Source of the DNA: Alkalihalobacillus pseudalcaliphilus
Lineage (GTDB): Bacteria; Bacillota; Bacilli; Bacillales; Bacillaceae_D
Direction: 5' to 3'
DNA: 64,000 bases
NCBI GenBank assembly: GCA_001038565.1
Contig: LFJO01000005.1
Coordinates: forward strand, 406,764-470,763
The stretch's first letter is position 1. Each line of letters starts with the position of its first letter. Both the position numbers and the translations under genes were made by a program. The notes beneath the pieces were generated by a model. It did no database searches, was not told the origin of the DNA, and saw nothing but the letters and a program-made list of their open reading frames with translations. Positions 53,657 to 62,664 of the stretch are shown one piece after another.

Positions 53657-54001
53657 CTAATCAACTTCTATGAGTCTTAGTTGTACAAGTGTGCCTGTAG
53701 AAGGTTCTATATCTGTTAAAACACCATCGACGACCCAGGCTTCAACAGACTGACCAACTTCTAATTGATCAAAGTCTATTGGATTGTCATTCGGATCTGA
53801 AAATGAGCTTTCTGAATGGATAAGCGACTTAGCAAAAAAGTCTTTCGTATATAAAGGCTGAGTATAAGTGATCAATATACTCTCAGTAGTAATCTCGACA
53901 ATCTCTCCGCTAACGTCTACGTGTCGTTCTTCTGTCACATTATGGTTTGCTGAACAACCAAATAATAGAAGTACTAACATCCATATCATACTCTTTTTCA
54001 T
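53657..54001 (-). CDS. Predicted lipoprotein, DUF3221-like
   Basis: A 114-residue protein with a lipoprotein signal peptide and lipobox LFGC (C16). The mature part reads like a small OB-type beta barrel (VSGEIVEITTESILITYTQP ... LEVGQSVEAWVVDGVL), similar in layout to DUF3221/YobA lipoproteins; this assignment is tentative. GGAGGTG precedes the ATG. Its 5' region is duplicated at 52121-52210 without a following gene. Confidence 0.7.
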   Translation of the reverse strand: MKKSMIWMLVLLLFGCSANHNVTEERHVDVSGEIVEITTESILITYTQPLYTKDFFAKSLIHSESSFSDPNDNPIDFDQLEVGQSVEAWVVDGVLTDIEPSTGTLVQLRLIEVD

Positions 54002-54186
54002 GATTATACACCTCCATTCTAGCCGGTATTTTGGGGTTTTTAGGAGTCATGTGTGGAAATGCCTTTTAACTGAACGCGCATGAGCATAATGAATGTTATA
54101 TAGTTGTATGAGTGAAATTCTAAGGGGTTTGGTTTTGAGGAGGGCTCGTTTTCATTGTTTTTATATGAACTGATTTTTAGGAAGTC

Positions 54187-54507
54187 TTAATTAGGTAAAT
54201 CTAAGTGGTTAATTTGGTTATAAGTAAGAATTCTCCATGTACCGTTTTGTTTATGGGTATTACTAATACAAACATTAGATAATTTTGTAATATCGGATCC
54301 GATTTGGCCATTAGATATAAACGTAATATCGTATTTATGACACTGCCGTGAGAAACAATGTTGACATCTTTCCCTTGATAATGTTGGTAGACTTTATCTA
54401 GTCCCTTGCTTGATTCTTTGAGCATTAAGGAATATCCGTTCCCCTTGCCATTTTCCTTGTTTGTTCCAATCTGTTCCTCCGTGCCTCACCAAATAGATAT
54501 TTGCCAT
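54187..54507 (-). pseudogene. Histidine phosphatase (phosphoglycerate mutase-like) remnant
   Basis: Starts as an intact family N-terminus from ATG 54507, MANIYLVRHGGTDWNKQGKW, with the catalytic RHG. After LNAQ the frame shifts and the middle of the protein is missing; it resumes as GKDVNIVSHGSVINTILRLY (the C-terminal catalytic SHG) near 54380. A second shift then gives SNTHKQNGTWRILTYNQINH, ending at a stop near 54187. An intact protein would be about 190-200 residues, so roughly half is lost. Confidence 0.82.
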
Positions 54508-54733
54508 AATCAACATCCTTAACTAGTTAATGCTTCTCACTCTTTAGTTTATACCAAAATCTAGTATAATAGTTAGTAGTTACAAACTGTTTGATTATAC
54601 GTGGTTTAACTTCAAACTACAGGTTGTTCAAGTCGATCTTGTCTTGAAAATATCTAATTTTCTGATGATTTTTGGTGGGGCAAGTGTTTTATATTAAATG
54701 TTCTTTAAAAAGTAAAATTGACGGGAGGTTTTT

Positions 54734-55237
54734 ATGGTGTTGCCTTTTCAACCAATGGTCACAAAATTTGAAACAGAGAGACTTTTTTTAAGAATGTGGG
54801 AGGAAACAGACGCCCATTGGTATAGCGATTTAATGCATGAGCGTGGGCTTCCTAAACCAGCGATTGATTTTACGCACAATAAGATTAGTACATTTCATCA
54901 AGATTTCTTGAAAAATGGACTCAGTTTACTTGTCATTGAAAGAAAACTAGAAGCTGATTGTATCGGTTATTGTGGGCTTGTTATTGGTCGAACTACATTA
55001 GAAGAGCCTGAGATTGCTTATGAGTTGTTCCAGCACGCTCATGGGAACGGTTATGCAACAGAGGCGGCACAAGCCATTATGAAAATAGCAAAAGCAACGG
55101 GTCGGAAAAGACTTTGGTCGACTGTGCGCGCTTGGAATACAGCGTCACTTCGAGTACTTGAGAAGCTAGATTTTGAAGTACAGCACCGAACATCTGATGA
55201 ACAAGGCGAGATTGTCTGGAATACATTTGACTTTTAA
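54734..55237 (+). CDS. GNAT family N-acetyltransferase (RimL-like)
   Basis: A 167-residue acetyltransferase of the Acetyltransf_3 group. It opens FETERLFLRMWEETDA; motif A is IAYELFQHAHGNGYATEAAQ and motif B RAWNTASLRVLEKLDF. ATG 54734 follows CGGGAGG. It is the first of three consecutive acetyltransferase genes. Confidence 0.88.
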   Translation: MVLPFQPMVTKFETERLFLRMWEETDAHWYSDLMHERGLPKPAIDFTHNKISTFHQDFLKNGLSLLVIERKLEADCIGYCGLVIGRTTLEEPEIAYELFQHAHGNGYATEAAQAIMKIAKATGRKRLWSTVRAWNTASLRVLEKLDFEVQHRTSDEQGEIVWNTFDF

Positions 55238-55288
55238 CTAAAAAGTGTTAGGTTTAGAAGTAAAAATAAAGCATGAGGTGAACCATAC

Positions 55289-55780
55289 ATGTCGCTCCAA
55301 TTAGAACCAGTTCATAAAAAGGATAAGCCAATTCTACACAATTTATATGCTCTATTTCTCCATGATATTTCCAAGTATACGAACAACCTACAAATTAATG
55401 AAAATGGTTTCTTTGATTATGAGGACATTCATTGCTTTTGGGATACGGAAGGGATTTCTCCATATTTTATCAAAATCGATCAAACGCTCATTGGCTTTCT
55501 TTTATTAGTGGAAAGGCCTTTCTTGAAGAAACAAAATGACTATGGCATCAATGATTTATTTATCCTAAATCAATACAAAGGTAAGGGTTATGGTCGGATG
55601 GCCGTTGAGAAGCTTTTTGATGAGAAGAAAGGTCAATACTTTGTCATTCAAGTAGAAAATAATAAGCCTGCCGTTGTCTTCTGGAGAAAAGTACTTCAAA
55701 CAAGTTCACTAGATTTGAACGAAGAAAAACGGGAAATCGATGGCGAGCAGTGCTTAATTCAGACGTTTACGATTCAATAA
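55289..55780 (+). CDS. GNAT family N-acetyltransferase
   Basis: A 163-residue acetyltransferase. Motif A is INDLFILNQYKGKGYGRMAV, and the acceptor side contains PAVVFWRKVL. It has a long N-terminal segment with aromatic residues (HNLYALFLHDISKYT). Substrate unknown. ATG 55289 follows GAGGTG. Second of three adjacent GNAT genes. Confidence 0.85.
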   Translation: MSLQLEPVHKKDKPILHNLYALFLHDISKYTNNLQINENGFFDYEDIHCFWDTEGISPYFIKIDQTLIGFLLLVERPFLKKQNDYGINDLFILNQYKGKGYGRMAVEKLFDEKKGQYFVIQVENNKPAVVFWRKVLQTSSLDLNEEKREIDGEQCLIQTFTIQ

Positions 55781-55859
55781 CAAGTTTGTTACATGTATAT
55801 GGAGTGGAGGTAATTTAGTTAGTATGGGTTTCATAGAAAATTAAAAAGGAGTTGAAGAA

Positions 55860-56273
55860 ATGTTATACACCCATTCTTTGGACGGGGTATCGCCGAATAT
55901 GTTGAAAGGCTTTTTTGTTGATTGGCCTAATCCGCCAAATTCAGATACTCACCTAAAGTTATTAGAAAATAGTAGTAAAGTTATTTTAGCCGTCGATGAG
56001 GAAAAAAATCAAGTCATTGGATTCATTACCGCTATGAGCGATGGTGTTCTCTCTGCCTACATACCGTTTCTTGAAGTATTGCAACCATATAAAAACCAAG
56101 GCATTGGTAAGGAATTAGTTAAGAGGATGTTAAAAGATTTAGAGAATCTTTATATGGTCGACTTATGTTGTGACGATGATTTAGTGGCTTATTATGAAAA
56201 GTTTGATATGTTCAAAGCCAATGCGATGCTAAAAAGAAACTATCATCGGCAAGCTGGAGCGTGTTCGAATTAA
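55860..56273 (+). CDS. GNAT family N-acetyltransferase, small
   Basis: A 137-residue acetyltransferase. Motif A is PFLEVLQPYKNQGIGKELVK; the end has DDDLVAYYEKFDMFKANAML. The ribosome site AAAGGAG precedes ATG 55860. Members of this short group commonly acetylate small amines. Third of three adjacent GNAT genes. Confidence 0.85.
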   Translation: MLYTHSLDGVSPNMLKGFFVDWPNPPNSDTHLKLLENSSKVILAVDEEKNQVIGFITAMSDGVLSAYIPFLEVLQPYKNQGIGKELVKRMLKDLENLYMVDLCCDDDLVAYYEKFDMFKANAMLKRNYHRQAGACSN

Positions 56274-56350
56274 TACCATTTCATGTAAATCTCAGCCCTA
56301 TCTGGTTAATTTAATCAGTTGGGGCTAATTATATGTTGTATAGTTTTATA

Positions 56351-56376
56351 ATTATTGAATTTATAATTCGAATAAT
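56351..56376. promoter_or_regulatory. AT-rich dyad upstream of the ArsR-MFS pair
   Basis: ATTATTGAATT-TAT-AATTCGAATAAT is an inverted repeat with one extra G in the right arm, a candidate ArsR-type operator. Confidence 0.4.
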
Positions 56377-56412
56377 ATAGAATTATGACTATAACAAAAA
56401 AGGAGTGATGAT

Positions 56413-57456
56413 ATGGACCTTATCCAAGCAACGAGTCGAAAAAGAGAAACGTATCAAGTGGAGTTCGCGTATTCATCTTTATGGGAGTGTGCCTTAGGGA
56501 TTGCAGCTGTGACCAATACAAGGCTCTTACATACATTAGAGCAGCCATTACCCTATTGGCAGGAACTAAAGGACGCCTTGCCTTCCACTCTTTTAAAAGA
56601 GTTAGATGAAGTAGAGGCCAATAATACATGGAAGGCTTTACTACAGTTATTACATACATATTCGGCCACAGATTTAGAGGACTTTTTAACGAAAATCGCA
56701 CACATATCTGACCAAGATTTTAAATATCATTGTTTACCTTTTGTAGGAGAGTCATTTCAAAAACTTCGAAAGCAGGCTGCCGCTGGTGAAAAAAAAGCTG
56801 TTGAACAATTACAAGAGCATACCATCGATAACCCATTCTTTCCAGAGTATATAGCTTTTATTAGCTCGGTTGATGCCACTCAGTTGAAAAAGCACCTACA
56901 AGCAGTGATGAAAGGCTGGTATGAGCATGTTGTTGCACCAAAACATGCAGAAATCAAGCAATTTTTAGAAAGAGATATCCAAGCAAAAATTAAGATGCAA
57001 GCTCAATTATCGACAGAAGAATTGGTGCAATGGGCTACAAATGGTGTTCAATATCAACCAGAGCCCAGTGTTTTTAAGGTGTTACTCATTCCCCAATTGG
57101 TCTACCGGCCTTGGACAATTGAGGCCGATTTAGAAGGAACGAAGGTTTTCTATTACCCGATTGCTGATGAAAGTTTACACCCGCATGATCGCTATATGCC
57201 ACCACATTTACTGATTCAAAAACATAAGGCGTTAGGGGATGAGATTCGATTACGAATGGTTAAGTTGTTGGCGGAGAACGATCGGACTTTACAAGAAATC
57301 ACATCAAGGCTTGATTTAGGTAAATCAACCGTGCATCATCATCTCAAGTTATTAAGGGCAGCTAAGCTAGTAGAAATTCATGAAATGAAGTATCGGCTTC
57401 GAATAGATGAGCTTAAAACGCTCCATGTCGAGCTTGAACAATTTTTAGAACGGTGA
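56413..57456 (+). CDS. ArsR family regulator with large N-terminal domain
   Basis: A 347-residue protein: residues 1-265 form a mostly helical domain of unknown type, and the C-terminal 75 residues are an ArsR winged helix (HKALGDEIRLRMVKLLAEND, recognition helix LDLGKSTVHHHLKLLRAAKL). Such C-terminal HTH proteins are often encoded next to MFS exporters. GGAGTGATGAT gives the ribosome site. The MFS gene starts 4 bp after its stop, so it very likely controls that pump. Confidence 0.85.
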   Translation: MDLIQATSRKRETYQVEFAYSSLWECALGIAAVTNTRLLHTLEQPLPYWQELKDALPSTLLKELDEVEANNTWKALLQLLHTYSATDLEDFLTKIAHISDQDFKYHCLPFVGESFQKLRKQAAAGEKKAVEQLQEHTIDNPFFPEYIAFISSVDATQLKKHLQAVMKGWYEHVVAPKHAEIKQFLERDIQAKIKMQAQLSTEELVQWATNGVQYQPEPSVFKVLLIPQLVYRPWTIEADLEGTKVFYYPIADESLHPHDRYMPPHLLIQKHKALGDEIRLRMVKLLAENDRTLQEITSRLDLGKSTVHHHLKLLRAAKLVEIHEMKYRLRIDELKTLHVELEQFLER

Positions 57457-57460
57457 AAAA

Positions 57461-58693
57461 ATGAAAGAGCAAAATACGTTGTTTAGAAATCGTTCCTTCC
57501 TTTCCTCATGGATTGGAAATGGTATTTCAGAGCTTGGTGGAGCATTTGGTACATTTTGTAACTCAATTTTAGTTTTTCAAATGACGGGCTCTACACTTGC
57601 TCTTGGAAGTATGTGGTTACTGTATTTTTTGCCCTCGCTCATTTTGCAATTATTTATTGGCCCTTTTATTGACCGTTGGAGTCGGAAATGGACGATGGTT
57701 TTAGTGCAATGGATACGCGCGTGCATTTATCTCATTCCCCTTTTTGCCTTATCTGTGGGTCATCTAGAAGTGTGGCATATTTATGCGGTGCAAATGATTG
57801 TTGGTCTTGTTTCACCATTATATGTCCCTGCTAACCACGCACTTACGCCAACCATTGTTATGAAAAGTCAATTAAAAGCAGCTAACGCTTATTTGGACAG
57901 TACAGCTAGGTTGATGACATTTTTATCTCCACTTATCGCAGGCTTGATTATTGAATGGATTGGTGTAACCTTCACTTTATCATTTGTTTGTTTGCTTTTG
58001 TTAGGCAGTGGGGTAACGTTGTTAACGATTCAGGAGAAGCGTGCAACAATTAAGGAAAGGAAAACATGGTTGAGCGAATTTAGAGAAGGCATGACGTTTT
58101 TCTTTCATCAAAAGGTGATTGTATGGTTAGGGATCTTTTTGGCTTTCGTGCAGTTTGGAGTCGGGGTGACGATGGTGACAACCTTACCGTATGTGACAGA
58201 GGAATTAGGTGGAAGTTACGCACAGTACGGTTATTTTATGGCGGGCTTTCCAGTTGGCTTTATATTAGGTGCCATGCTCGTTTCAAAAATCACATGTTCA
58301 AGCAGACGTTTACTCATGTTAGGCTCACTATGTATCGGAGGTTTCACCTTTTCAGCTCTCTGCTTTATTACTTATTTACCCCTTGCGATTTTCACTGAAA
58401 TGATCGGTGGCATCGTGATGGCGATTTTTAGTATTCATAATACAACGATTTGTCAGCAAGTCATTCCTAATCAACTGATGGGGAAAATATTCTCCGTTCG
58501 TTTATTTATAATTAGAGTTAGCATGCCTCTTGGTATCGTATTAGGTGGGGTAGGGAGCGAGTGGCTTGGAGTTAGACCGTTATATTTACTAATTGGAATC
58601 GTTATTATGATCGTTTCACTTTTAGGCATGTTATTACCTTACTTTACGTTTCTGGACCGATTTCAGAATCGTGAGAACAAGGTTTCTGGATGA
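57461..58693 (+). CDS. MFS transporter, MefA-like efflux type
   Basis: A 410-residue protein with twelve transmembrane helices. The loop 2-3 motif FIGPFIDRWSRKWTM and QMIVGLVSPLYVPANHALTP in helix 4 fit the DHA3/enterobactin-macrolide exporter group. The gene begins 4 bp after the ArsR-type regulator with only a weak ribosome site, so translation is probably coupled. Substrate unknown; macrolide-like drugs are one possibility by family. Confidence 0.88.
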   Translation: MKEQNTLFRNRSFLSSWIGNGISELGGAFGTFCNSILVFQMTGSTLALGSMWLLYFLPSLILQLFIGPFIDRWSRKWTMVLVQWIRACIYLIPLFALSVGHLEVWHIYAVQMIVGLVSPLYVPANHALTPTIVMKSQLKAANAYLDSTARLMTFLSPLIAGLIIEWIGVTFTLSFVCLLLLGSGVTLLTIQEKRATIKERKTWLSEFREGMTFFFHQKVIVWLGIFLAFVQFGVGVTMVTTLPYVTEELGGSYAQYGYFMAGFPVGFILGAMLVSKITCSSRRLLMLGSLCIGGFTFSALCFITYLPLAIFTEMIGGIVMAIFSIHNTTICQQVIPNQLMGKIFSVRLFIIRVSMPLGIVLGGVGSEWLGVRPLYLLIGIVIMIVSLLGMLLPYFTFLDRFQNRENKVSG

Positions 58694-58733
58694 GATGTAA
58701 GTTTGATTTTACATACAAGGGGGCAAATTTAAG

Positions 58734-59171
58734 ATGGATATAAACAAGGCAACAGAAGTGGAATTAGCTGAGGTATTATCGTTATCACAACAAGCGATTT
58801 ATGAAGGAATGTTAGGGGAGGCACGACTAGGTAAGGAAAAAGTGAAACAGTTAGTAGAACCATTGTTAAAAAAAGGCTGTTACTATGTATTAGCGAAAGA
58901 AGAAGAACAACTTATGGGCTGGGTTTTTCTTGGAGCATCCAAAGATCAGTTCACCGATCAAGAAAATGGATTTATTTATGAGCTTTTCGTTTTAGAAAAC
59001 TACAGAGGAAGAGGAATCGCCAAAAAACTAATGCACACAGCCATTGAACATTTAAAAGACAAAGGATATGAAGAAATTCGTTTAAGTGTGATGGCAAAAA
59101 ATGAGGCTAAAGAGCTTTATAGAGAACTTGGTTTTCAGGAGAGGACCATAACGATGAGTTTGAAGGTTTGA
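58734..59171 (+). CDS. GNAT family N-acetyltransferase
   Basis: A 145-residue acetyltransferase. Motif A is IYELFVLENYRGRGIAKKLM, and the B region is NEAKELYRELGFQERTITM. The last segment fits the RimI-like Acetyltransf_1 group. GGGGGC-like site AAGGGGGC precedes ATG 58734. It follows the MFS gene by 40 bp and may be part of its transcript, which would pair modification with export. Confidence 0.87.
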   Translation: MDINKATEVELAEVLSLSQQAIYEGMLGEARLGKEKVKQLVEPLLKKGCYYVLAKEEEQLMGWVFLGASKDQFTDQENGFIYELFVLENYRGRGIAKKLMHTAIEHLKDKGYEEIRLSVMAKNEAKELYRELGFQERTITMSLKV

Positions 59172-59344
59172 GGTCATAAGTGGTTGTATAGATTGAAAAT
59201 AAGCCCCTAAGCGTGATAGTGGCTTATTTGCTATGCTTAAGTAAGTTATTTTCCATTTGAAGGCAACTTGTTTGAAAGAAGAAACAATGATAAACAGCAA
59301 TAAAGAAATAGATACTTTACTCATAATAAATCCCCTCACTAAAA

Positions 59345-59983
59345 TTATTCCATAGATTCTTTTAATCTCTTTTCAAATAATTTCTTGTCAAAAACTTGAA
59401 ATTGGTCATATTCATCAAATGATTGTATAAAACTCTGTACTTGTTTGTTTTCCAGATAATCGGTTTGGATATCTGCGAAGTTGCCATCATATGTGTATTT
59501 GACAATGTCATCACCATGAATCGCATAAATCGCTGTTTGTTCACCTAGTAAATAATAAAAGTCGTCTTCCTCTGAATAGCCCATAAACAAAATATAATCT
59601 TCGCCGACCTTCATTTGGGGGCTTGCTTCATAAATCTTAGTACTTGTCCCGAATTGAGTTACTTGGATATGGTCTTTTTTAGAGACGGAATTTCCTTTGA
59701 ATACCTGATTAACGGAAACATTAAAAAGCGTATGAGCAGGGACAGTTAATTCTTCCTCAATAGAATCAATCGTAATCTAAGCAATTAAATCTGCCTCATC
59801 AAGACCTTCATTAAAGGTAAACGGTTTAATGGTTGCGGTTAAATAAGAGACATCCTCTTTCACTTCTGGCGCATTCCCTTGTTGATTAGATGTGTCAGAT
59901 CTGCTTTTCTCTGACGTCTGTGCACAGCCTAAGGGAATGAAAAGCAAAGCAATAAATAAACTACATAACATTTTGTTTTTCAT
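59345..59983 (-). pseudogene. Lipoprotein gene with a single in-frame stop
   Basis: From ATG 59983 a normal lipoprotein begins (signal peptide MKNKMLCSLFIALLF, lipobox PLGC, cysteine at residue 20). At 59777-59779 codon 69 is TAG. The same frame then stays open for 143 more codons (ITIDSIEEELTVPAHTLFN ... FMGYSEEDDFYYLLGEQTAI) to 59345. A CAG-to-TAG change would explain it. Both halves keep the same style, so the break is recent or could be read through. The encoded family is not recognised. Confidence 0.82.
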
Positions 59984-60140
59984 AGATTAACCTCCATAAG
60001 ATTATAATGATATGATGTTACAACATTATAATATTAATAATTATCTGAAAAGCCAATATATTTTAGTTTGGTAAAGGGGCAAGATTTTAATATGAAATGC
60101 GGAGCTTTGCTTGCGCTACCGAAAATCATGCTTCGATATA

Positions 60141-60240
60141 AATGCTAATCTAAGAATGTCCAAAGATGATTAAATAACAGTGTACACTTTTGGATGGTAA
60201 TAAAAGCGACTATGTGGTAGGAAAAGTGAAAAAGCGCCAT
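60141..60240. repeat. Dispersed repeat, family C copy 3
   Basis: AATGCTAATCTAAGAATGTC, AGTGTACACTTTTGGATGG and GTAGGAAAAGTG match the C copies at 24968 and 28682. It runs directly into the 51-bp array. Confidence 0.82.
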
Positions 60241-60655
60241 ATAACCCCGAGCAAAAGCGGAATCGCGGGGTTGCGAGTTGAAAAAGCTGGAGAAAGCCCG
60301 AGCAAAAGCGGAATCGCGGGGTTGCGAGCGAAAAAAGCTGGAGAAAGCCCGAGCAAAAGCGGAATCGCGGGGTTACGAGCGGAAAAAGCTGGAGAAAGCC
60401 CGAGCAAACGTGGAATCGCGGGGGTGCGAGTTGAAAAAGGGAGAGAAAGCCCGAACAAACGTGGAATCGCGGGGGTGCGAGCGGAAAAAGGGAGAGAAAG
60501 CCCGAACAAACGTGGAATCGCGGGGGTGCGAGCGGAAAAAGCTGGAGAAAGCCCGAGCAAACGTGGAATCGCGGGGTTGCGAGTTGAAAAAGGGAGAGAA
60601 AGCCCGAACAAACGTGGAATCGCGGGGGTGCGAGCAGAAAAAGCGCTGAGCTAAT
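60241..60655. repeat. 51-bp tandem repeat array, eight units
   Basis: CCCGAGCAAAAGCGGAATCG and close variants recur with their first base at 60246, 60297, 60348, 60399, 60450, 60501, 60552 and 60603. Two subtypes alternate (AGCTGGAGAAAGCC and AGGGAGAGAAAGCC). The unit is the same as in the 8.8-kb array, in the same orientation. Frames on both strands stay open through it, giving 17-residue peptide repeats; no ribosome site or signal supports a gene. Confidence 0.92.
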
Positions 60656-60770
60656 CGGCTACGCCGCTGGATCTCAGCCCGTCACTACGTCCCCCTGGAG
60701 TTTACGCATGTTTTCGTCCGCTGGGTTCGTGATGAGTTGCTTGGCAAGTCATCATGGAAGTTTTATGTAT
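60656..60770. repeat. Inverted fragment resembling family A
   Basis: GCTACGCCGCTGGATCTCAG and CCCGTCACTACGTCCCCC resemble the reverse complement of 9369-9400 (GGACGTAGTGGC ... AAATCCACTAGCGAAGC). The rest up to 60887 shows no gene. Confidence 0.5.
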
Positions 60771-60887
60771 GAGTTAAAAAGGTTGTATTATAAATTTCAT
60801 GTACCGTATTTTTGAGAGTTTTCGAGATTACGTACTAAGTCACTTAATGAAGGAGGACATTATATAAAAGTCGAGAATCATTATAGT

Positions 60888-60915
60888 TTGTGGTAATTTC
60901 ATATGTCGTTATAAT
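60888..60915 (+). promoter_or_regulatory. Probable promoter of the SMP-30 gene
   Basis: TTGTGG (60888-60893), a 16-bp spacer and TATAAT (60910-60915). Confidence 0.55.
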
Positions 60916-60949
60916 AGTAAACAACAAGTTACGAGAGGGGAATAATTCG

Positions 60950-61831
60950 ATGAAAGCAAACGCAGAGTTAGTTCTTGATGCAAAAGCTTCTTTAGGTGAG
61001 GGGCCACATTGGGATGAAGAGATGCAAATGTTATTTTGGATTGATATTAATTTGAAAAAAGTCCATACATATTATCCTCAAATAGACGGGGCTCATGCTA
61101 TCCAACTTGAGCAACTAATTGGAGCAATAGTTCCCAAGAATGAGAAAGAGGCTATTGTTGCTTTGGAGAAAGGATTTCATTTATTAAATCTTCAAACAGG
61201 GGACTGCAGGTACGTTCACGATCCGGAGAGTGAACGGCTTGAAAATCGATTTAACGATGGCAAATGTGATGCGAAAGGACGATTCTGGGCAGGGACGATG
61301 AGAAAAGATGCTGCTGGGAAAGAGGCAGGCTCCTTATATTGTTTAGAGACAACTGGACAGGTCGAGAAGAAAGTGAGTCAAGTGGGCTTATCGAATGGAA
61401 TTGCTTGGTCATTGGATAACCAGAAAATGTATCATATTGATACGGCTCAAAAACAGGTGCAAGCTTTTGATTTTGAACTAGAAACAGGAGAGCTTAAAAA
61501 TCCTGAGGTCATTATCACTTTTGAACAAGAACAAGGTGCCCCTGATGGAATGACGATTGATGAAGAAGGTATGCTGTGGATTGCTCATTGGGGTGGTGCA
61601 AAGGTTTCGAGATGGAATCCACATGCAGGGGAAAAGTTACAGGAGGTTGCGATACCCGCCTTACAAGTGACATCGTGTACGTTTGGGGGAAGTGAGTTAA
61701 ATGAGTTGTATGTGACAACGGCTAGAACTGGTATGAATGAAAAGCAGTTAGAACAATACCCACTAGCAGGTGGATTATTTAAGGTGAAGCTCGATGTGAA
61801 AGGTATGCCTGCCAATCGTTTCAAAGGCTAA
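60950..61831 (+). CDS. SMP-30/gluconolactonase/LRE family hydrolase
   Basis: A 293-residue six-bladed beta-propeller lactonase. The metal-site residues sit in SLGEGPHWDEE (E near 16), LENRFNDGKCDAKGRFWAG, LSNGIAWSLDNQ and GAPDGMTIDEEG, as in regucalcin. The family opens sugar lactones such as gluconolactone; the substrate here is unknown. The open frame runs further upstream, but ATG 60950 after GAGAGGGGA is the family-consistent start and the promoter lies between. Confidence 0.9.
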   Translation: MKANAELVLDAKASLGEGPHWDEEMQMLFWIDINLKKVHTYYPQIDGAHAIQLEQLIGAIVPKNEKEAIVALEKGFHLLNLQTGDCRYVHDPESERLENRFNDGKCDAKGRFWAGTMRKDAAGKEAGSLYCLETTGQVEKKVSQVGLSNGIAWSLDNQKMYHIDTAQKQVQAFDFELETGELKNPEVIITFEQEQGAPDGMTIDEEGMLWIAHWGGAKVSRWNPHAGEKLQEVAIPALQVTSCTFGGSELNELYVTTARTGMNEKQLEQYPLAGGLFKVKLDVKGMPANRFKG

Positions 61832-61894
61832 AGAATGTGTTTATCATCTGATAAAGTATTAGTCTATCACAGGATTAATTAGGAAGTGCAACGG

Positions 61895-61938
61895 ACTAAA
61901 AAAGTACCAGCCTGAGGAAATGTCCTCTTGCTGGTACT
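61895..61938 (-). terminator. Terminator of plsC (minus strand)
   Basis: AGTACCAGC and GCTGGTACT form the stem, with an inner AGGA / TCCT pairing. On the minus strand the stem is followed by TTTTTTAG. Confidence 0.8.
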
Positions 61939-61959
61939 CACTGAAAAAAAACTATACAT

Positions 61960-62664
61960 TCATGCTGATGGTAAAGCGGATTGAATCACGCTCTCAACTT
62001 GCTCATTTAAATCAGAAAGGGATGAGAAATCAGTTGTATCAATGGCTTTATGTACAACAATTTTTACTGTGGTCGGTTGGAATTTCCCATCTAGTTCTTC
62101 CATAATTCTGTATGAACCATCAATAGTAATCGGTAAAATTTTGACACCTGATTTTTTGGCAATACGTGAGCCAGAGTTACCGAAGTCCCCCATCTTGTCC
62201 CCTTTACTGCGGTGCCCTTCTGGAAATATGGAAACAGGTTTTCCGTTTTGAACCATTTCCCCTGCTTGAGCCAATTGTCGAACCGCCTGTCTTGGATTTT
62301 CACGATTAATAAAAATACACATTTTGTGCGTCATCCATAAACCAAATAAAGGAACCTTTTGTAAGGATTCTTTGGCAATAAATGATAAATCTCGATTCAC
62401 ATGTGCTAAAAGTAAGGGAATATCAAAATTACCTTGGTGATTGGAAATATACAAATAATGTTCATTCTCTTTAATATTGTCTAAACCGTCAACTTCTACT
62501 TTTGTTCCCGCAAGCTTTAACGTCTTGCTCGCAATTTTCTCCGCTAATTGATTGGTTTTTTTGTAACGAATTTCAGGGTCCTTCGTTTTTAACCAAAGCA
62601 TAATCGGGATAATTGCAATGAAGAAAAGGACGGCGTGACCATATACGATGAAATTACGCATCAT
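61960..62664 (-). CDS. plsC: 1-acyl-sn-glycerol-3-phosphate acyltransferase
   Basis: Makes phosphatidic acid by acylating lysophosphatidate, in membrane phospholipid synthesis. The 234-residue protein has an N-terminal membrane helix (about 5-24), the catalytic NHQGNFD (HxxxxD) near residue 76, the substrate motif FINRENPRQ, and FPEGHRSKG. All four acyltransferase blocks are intact. GAGGAGTG precedes the ATG. It stands alone with its own terminator. Confidence 0.92.
   Translation of the reverse strand: MMRNFIVYGHAVLFFIAIIPIMLWLKTKDPEIRYKKTNQLAEKIASKTLKLAGTKVEVDGLDNIKENEHYLYISNHQGNFDIPLLLAHVNRDLSFIAKESLQKVPLFGLWMTHKMCIFINRENPRQAVRQLAQAGEMVQNGKPVSIFPEGHRSKGDKMGDFGNSGSRIAKKSGVKILPITIDGSYRIMEELDGKFQPTTVKIVVHKAIDTTDFSSLSDLNEQVESVIQSALPSA

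Noticed and set aside
59082-59339. An 85-codon minus-strand frame with a hydrophobic start (MSKVSISLLLF)
   Set aside because: A ribosome-site-like GGGGA precedes it, but half of it is antisense to a GNAT gene and no family is recognisable; too weak to report as a gene.
60190-60654. Repetitive frames of 154, 133 and 123 codons on both strands
   Set aside because: Same explanation: the homologous 51-bp array stays open in several frames on both strands; no sign of translation.
60241-60655. CRISPR array
   Set aside because: The units are contiguous with no unique spacers and no cas genes are nearby.
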